Below the pieces are notes generated by a model. It saw only the letters and a list, made by a program, of their open reading frames with translations, did not search any database and was not told where the DNA came from. From Bog-473 sp963843365 (lineage in GTDB: Bacteria > Actinomycetota > Acidimicrobiia > Acidimicrobiales > RAAP-2): 64,000 nt of DNA. The position numbers were made by a program, and so were the translations under genes. Position 1 is the stretch's first letter, and every line of letters starts with the position of its first letter. This document shows, one piece after another, positions 60,137 to 64,000 of the stretch. Location: the NCBI GenBank assembly GCA_963843365.1, contig CAWJKG010000002.1:186001-250000 (forward strand). Direction: 5' to 3'.

Positions 60137-62746
60137 ATGCCTGCCACCCCCACGTCGGCCGTCGCGCCCGGCTCCGAGCCGTACCGCCTGCCGCGGACGA
60201 TCGAGCCGGAGACCTACCACATTGAGATCGAGCCGGAAGTTGCGTCGGCGACCTTCTCGGGGACCGTGCGGATCGACGCCGTCATCCACGAGACCGCCGA
60301 CACGATCGTGCTGAACGCGGCCGAGCTGGCCATCAGCGACGTCGAGGTCCTGACCTCCGACGGGATCACCGTCCTGTGCAGTGTGCGCTTCGACGACGAG
60401 CTGGAGCAGGTCACCTTCCAACCGGCGGAGCTGCTCCCTCCGGGGTCATGCACCATCAGTTGCCGCTTCAGCGGCACCTTGAACGACAAGCTGCGCGGCT
60501 TCTACCGCTCCACCTACGCGGGGCCGGACGGCGAGACGCAGACCATGGCCACCACGCAGTTCGAGTCGGTGGACGCGCGTCGCGCCTTTCCCTGCTTCGA
60601 CGAGCCGGACCGCAAGGCGGTCTTCGAGGTGACCCTGATCGTCGAACCGGGACTCGATGCGATCTCCAACTCTCCCATCGTGTCCGTGGACCAGGTGGGA
60701 CGGAAGCAGCGGATCCGCTTCGCCCCCACTATGAAGATGTCGACCTACCTGGTTGCCTTCGTCGTGGGCACGCTCGAAATGACGGAGACCGTCGACGTGG
60801 ACGGCGTGCCCCTGCGGGTTGTCTGCACCCCGGGGAAGCTGCCCCTGGCCGAGTTCGCCCTCGAAGTGGGTGCCTTTGCGCTGCGCTACTTCACCGAGTA
60901 CTTCAACATCCCCTACCCGGGCGACAAGGTGGACCTCGTCGCGATCCCGGACTTCGCCGCCGGCGCCATGGAGAACCTGGGCTGCATCACCTTCCGCGAC
61001 ACGGCCCTGCTCGTCGACCAGGACAAGGCGGCCCGCGCCGAGCTCGAGCGCGTGGCCGATGTCATTGCGCACGAACTGGCCCACATGTGGTTCGGGGACC
61101 TCGTGACCATGAGCTGGTGGGAGGGCATTTGGCTCAACGAGGCATTCGCCACGTTCATGGAGACGCTCTGCGTCGACGCCTTCCGGCCCTCGTGGAACCG
61201 CTGGATCGGCTTCGCCCCCTCGCGCGAAGCGGCCCTGGGCGTCGATGCGCTGCATCTGACGCGCCCGATCGAGTACCCGGTGGGGCCACCGAAGGAAGCC
61301 GAAGGCATGTTCGACGTCCTCACCTACGAGAAGGGCTGCGGGGTGCTGCGCATGCTCGAGCAGCACATCGGCGCCGACGTCTTCCGCGACGGCGTGCGGA
61401 CGTATCTCAAGGCCCACGCGTACGGCAATACGGTGACGACCGACCTCTGGGACGCGCTCGAGGACGCCAGTGGCGCACCGGTGCGCGACGTGATGGACAC
61501 GTTCATTCTGCAGGGCGGCCACCCGCTCGTCTCGCTGGACGGTGACGCACTCAGCCAACAGCCGTTCGCACTCGGGCCGGTGCCCGAGGGGGAGATCTCG
61601 TCCATCGGCTCGGAATGGCGCGTCCCGGTCGCGGTGCGGGCGATCCCCGCCGCGGGCGATCCCGGCGCGCCGGTGCGCCACCTGGTCCTCGACGCCGACC
61701 CGACCCCGATAGCCGAGGCCGCGCAAGGGCTCGCCGTGGTGAACGCCGAGGGGTGGGGCATGTTCCGCGTCGGCTACGAGGCGGCGCACCGGACGGCGCT
61801 GGCGCAGCACCTGTACGAACTGACGACGCTGGAACGGGCCAATCTCCTGGCCGACACCTGGGCCACGACCCTGGCCGGATTGACCTCGCTCGAGGAGTTC
61901 CTGCGCCTGGCCGCCCGCCTTGGTGACGAGCCCGACCCGGCCCCCTGGTCGCCCGTGGCCAGCGCGTTGATGCTGACCCACCGCATCACACCGCCCGCAC
62001 AGGAGGACGCGTTGCACCGGGCCGTGACCGCGTTGATCGGTCCGACCCACCGTCGGCTGGGCTTCGACGCCGCACCCGGCGACAGCGACCGGACGCCGAC
62101 TCTCCGCGCACTGGCCATCAACCTGATGGGGACCATCGGTGCCGATCCCGCCGTCAGGGCGGAGGCGGCCCGCCGCTTCGATGCCTCCCCCATCGGCGGC
62201 GGCTCGGGGGAGCCGATCCCCGTCGACGTGGAATCGGCCACGCTGGCCGTGGTCGCACAGCTGCTGCGCCCCGGCGACTACGACGCACTGCTCGCACGCT
62301 ACCGATCCGCGTCGACGCCGCAGGAGGAGATGCGCTCCCTCGGCGCGCTGGCCGGATTCCCCGACGTCGACCTGTGCCTGCGCACGTTCGACCTCGCCAT
62401 GACGGAGGTGCGTTCCCAGAACGGGTTCGCCGTCCTCGGCTCGCTGCTCGCCAACTCGGTCGGCAACCAAGCCGTGTGGACCAGGCTGACCGAGCAGTGG
62501 GATGCAGTGCTCGAGCGCTTCCCGAAGAATGCGCCGCCGCGCATCATCGAATCGATTCCCGCCCTGTGCGGTGACGCCGAGTTCGCCGAGCGCGCCATCG
62601 CGTTCCTGCACGATCACCCGCTCTCGTCGGGCCCCCGGCGCGTGTCGCAGTCGGTCGAGCGGCTGCGAGTCAACCTCGCCTATGGCGCACGCGAAGGGCA
62701 GGCTCTCGTCGAATCGCTGGCCGCGGCCGACACCTCCGCCGCCTGA
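60137..62746 (+). CDS. pepN: M1-family aminopeptidase N
   Basis: An 869-residue zinc aminopeptidase that trims N-terminal residues from peptides. The substrate-binding GAMENLG lies ahead of the zinc site HELAH (His312, Glu313, His316) with the third ligand Glu335 in WLNEAFATF. The ERAP1-like C-terminal helical domain follows (LTTLERANLLADTWATTL, VSQSVERLRVNL). Length is typical of actinobacterial PepN. ATG at 60137 is six bases after TAGCCT. No signal peptide, so cytoplasmic. Confidence 0.94.
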   Translation: MPATPTSAVAPGSEPYRLPRTIEPETYHIEIEPEVASATFSGTVRIDAVIHETADTIVLNAAELAISDVEVLTSDGITVLCSVRFDDELEQVTFQPAELLPPGSCTISCRFSGTLNDKLRGFYRSTYAGPDGETQTMATTQFESVDARRAFPCFDEPDRKAVFEVTLIVEPGLDAISNSPIVSVDQVGRKQRIRFAPTMKMSTYLVAFVVGTLEMTETVDVDGVPLRVVCTPGKLPLAEFALEVGAFALRYFTEYFNIPYPGDKVDLVAIPDFAAGAMENLGCITFRDTALLVDQDKAARAELERVADVIAHELAHMWFGDLVTMSWWEGIWLNEAFATFMETLCVDAFRPSWNRWIGFAPSREAALGVDALHLTRPIEYPVGPPKEAEGMFDVLTYEKGCGVLRMLEQHIGADVFRDGVRTYLKAHAYGNTVTTDLWDALEDASGAPVRDVMDTFILQGGHPLVSLDGDALSQQPFALGPVPEGEISSIGSEWRVPVAVRAIPAAGDPGAPVRHLVLDADPTPIAEAAQGLAVVNAEGWGMFRVGYEAAHRTALAQHLYELTTLERANLLADTWATTLAGLTSLEEFLRLAARLGDEPDPAPWSPVASALMLTHRITPPAQEDALHRAVTALIGPTHRRLGFDAAPGDSDRTPTLRALAINLMGTIGADPAVRAEAARRFDASPIGGGSGEPIPVDVESATLAVVAQLLRPGDYDALLARYRSASTPQEEMRSLGALAGFPDVDLCLRTFDLAMTEVRSQNGFAVLGSLLANSVGNQAVWTRLTEQWDAVLERFPKNAPPRIIESIPALCGDAEFAERAIAFLHDHPLSSGPRRVSQSVERLRVNLAYGAREGQALVESLAAADTSAA

Positions 62747-63438
62747 TGGCGGACGCAACACCCGGCAACGGGACCGTCGAGTCGGCCCGCGTGCAGTCGC
62801 TCTTCGAGACGGCCCGCCGCACCAGAGGCTTCATGCCCGACGACGAGGGGGAGGCACTCTTCGCTGCCGCACTGCGGGCCGGTGAAGCGGGTGTCCCGGC
62901 AGGCTCTCCGACGACCTTCGTGGAGATCGGGGCCTGGTGCGGGAAGTCGACCGTGTACCTGGGTGCCGCGGCCGAGGCCACCGGCGCGGCGCTCCTCTCG
63001 ATCGACCACCACCGGGGGTCGGAGGAGAACCAGCCCGGCTGGGAGTACCACGAGCCCGATCTGGTCGATCCCGAGGTGGGCCGCATCGACACGCTCCCGC
63101 ACTGGCGGCGCACGATCACCAGGGCCGGCCTGGAGTCATCGGTCGTGGGGATCGTGGGCGACTCCCCGACCTTGGCGGCGCGCTGGGATCGTCCCCTCGC
63201 CTTCTGCTTCATCGACGGCGGGCACGGCGAGGAGCCCGCCTGGGCCGACTACCGCGGATGGTCGCCCCATGTCGCCCTCGGCGGATGGCTGGCCATCCAC
63301 GACGTGTTCCCGGACCCGGCCGACGGCGGCCGCCCGCCCTACGAGCTGTACTGCGCCGCACGCGAATCCGGCGAGTTCGTCGACGACGGCGCCTGTGGGA
63401 GCCTGCGCGTGCTGCGTCGGGTGGCGTTGCCGGGCTGA
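62746..63438 (+). CDS. Class I SAM-dependent methyltransferase (Methyltransf_24-like)
   Basis: 230 residues. Motif I is FVEIGAWCGKSTVYLGAAAE, then LSIDHHRGSEENQPGWEYH, and the post-motif FCFIDGGHGEEPAWADYRGW and GGWLAIHDVFPDP are typical of the family that methylates small molecules or sugars. ATG at 62746 overlaps the pepN stop by one base (TGATG), so the two are coupled. Substrate unknown. Confidence 0.82.
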   Translation: MADATPGNGTVESARVQSLFETARRTRGFMPDDEGEALFAAALRAGEAGVPAGSPTTFVEIGAWCGKSTVYLGAAAEATGAALLSIDHHRGSEENQPGWEYHEPDLVDPEVGRIDTLPHWRRTITRAGLESSVVGIVGDSPTLAARWDRPLAFCFIDGGHGEEPAWADYRGWSPHVALGGWLAIHDVFPDPADGGRPPYELYCAARESGEFVDDGACGSLRVLRRVALPG

Positions 63439-63504
63439 GCCACCCGGAGGAGTGCCCGAGGGGGGACAGAGCCTCCCTGCAACGGTCGGTGGAGAATGGG
63501 GGTG

Positions 63505-64000
63505 GTGCACTCCGAGGATCAACCCCGACCCATGCATGCCGACGAGGTAGAGGTCACCGAGGCGACGGTGCGCGCGCTCCTCCAGGAGCAATTCCCGCAA
63601 TGGGCGAACGAGCCCCTCGAACGGATGGCCGACTCGGGCACCGACAACGCGATCTACCGGCTGGGTCGGACCATGGGGATCCGGCTGCCCCGGATCCACT
63701 GGGCCGAGGAGCAGATCGACAAGGAAGGTCGCTGGTTGCCCATACTGGCCGGAGGCCTTCCCGCGCCGGTGCCTGTCCCACTCGCCATGGGTGCCCCGGG
63801 GCACGGGTACCCCTTTGACTGGCTCGTCTATCCGTGGCTCGACGGGGTCAGTCTCGATCGCGTGACGCCCCGACTCTGGGTCGAGTTGGCCCGCGACATC
63901 GCCGAGTTCGTGCTGGCGCTCGAACGGATCCCGCGCGGAGACGGGCCGGCGCCCAGGCGCCGCGGGACCCCCATGTCACAATACGACTCGGTGGTGAGGG
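63505..64000 (+). CDS. Aminoglycoside phosphotransferase-like protein, N-terminal part (runs off right edge)
   Basis: 165 codons remain open to the window edge. DSGTDNAIYRLGRTMGIRLP holds the start of the nucleotide-binding lobe, EEQIDKEGRWLPILAGGLPA follows, then VPVPLAMGAPGHGYPFDWLV and YPWLDGVSLDRV. These match APH/fructosamine-kinase-like proteins, which phosphorylate drugs or small metabolites. The catalytic HGD and DFD motifs lie beyond the window. GTG at 63505 is about nine bases after GGAGA; ATG 63496 and ATG 63532 are in frame and possible. Confidence 0.8.
   Translation, partial: MHSEDQPRPMHADEVEVTEATVRALLQEQFPQWANEPLERMADSGTDNAIYRLGRTMGIRLPRIHWAEEQIDKEGRWLPILAGGLPAPVPVPLAMGAPGHGYPFDWLVYPWLDGVSLDRVTPRLWVELARDIAEFVLALERIPRGDGPAPRRRGTPMSQYDSVVR

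Noticed and set aside
60446..62761. 771-codon minus-strand open frame opposite pepN
   Set aside because: It mirrors a complete M1 peptidase; the composition is typical of antisense frames in GC-rich DNA.
1..64000. CRISPR arrays, insertion sequences, prophage genes
   Set aside because: No regular spacer-repeat pattern, transposase motif or phage structural gene was seen in the window.

Overview
This is a GC-rich chromosomal window from an actinomycete-like bacterium, most probably Acidimicrobiia or a near relative. The assignment rests on gene content and order: metG-tatD-(cell-wall protein)-rsmA-ispE and glmU-prs-rplY-pth-mfd-mazG-eno-ftsB-DUF501-ppx follow the order known from mycobacteria. 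It also rests on an MprAB-type two-component pair and on two tiny actinobacterial ribosomal proteins, bS22 (47717) and bL37 (54020). I could not run a search, so the class is an inference. Layout: 1-5500 holds the start of a carboxylesterase, an NlpC/P60 wall hydrolase, a PlsC-like acyltransferase with an SDR epimerase, a GNAT acetyltransferase and a class V aminotransferase. 5573-26860 is a surface-glycan island: GT2 and GT4 glycosyltransferases, a WbsX-like protein, coiled-coil proteins, SDR enzymes, a Und-P glycosyltransferase, a YfhO-like membrane protein, GtrA, methyltransferases and a GDP-heptose gene set (GmhA-like, GmhB-like, transaldolase, HddA-like, HddC-like). 26947-40231 is an eleven-gene minus-strand housekeeping run from glmU to ppx. 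40286-47650 holds a hydrolase, a small membrane protein, an orphan glycosyltransferase, tRNA-Gln(UUG), mprA/mprB, a methyltransferase and a VOC protein. 47717-60094 holds bS22, ispE, rsmA, an RlpA-like protein where mycobacteria have rpfB, tatD, metG, rsmI, DUF192, bL37, GDPD, a SCO1-like lipoprotein with a PF03640 lipoprotein, a PASTA lipoprotein, ychF and a PfkB kinase. 60137-64000 holds pepN, a methyltransferase and the start of an aminoglycoside-phosphotransferase-like gene. How the island may work: transaldolase can supply sedoheptulose 7-phosphate; the isomerase, kinase, phosphatase and guanylyltransferase would make GDP-D-glycero-alpha-D-manno-heptose; cytoplasmic GT2/GT4 enzymes build glycans; and the GT2-with-membrane-tail, GtrA and YfhO genes resemble the CsbB/GtcA/YfhO three-part system that glycosylates polymers outside the membrane. 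Two window-wide patterns matter. First, many genes have a TANNNT box 6-8 bases before the start codon and no leader, so leaderless transcription looks common; this fixed many starts below. Second, at least fifteen single-base frame breaks occur, many in genes that are normally essential (eno, metG, ispE, rsmI, tatD, ftsB) and some in homopolymers, so they look mostly like sequence errors. The heptose kinase and guanylyltransferase carry the densest set.
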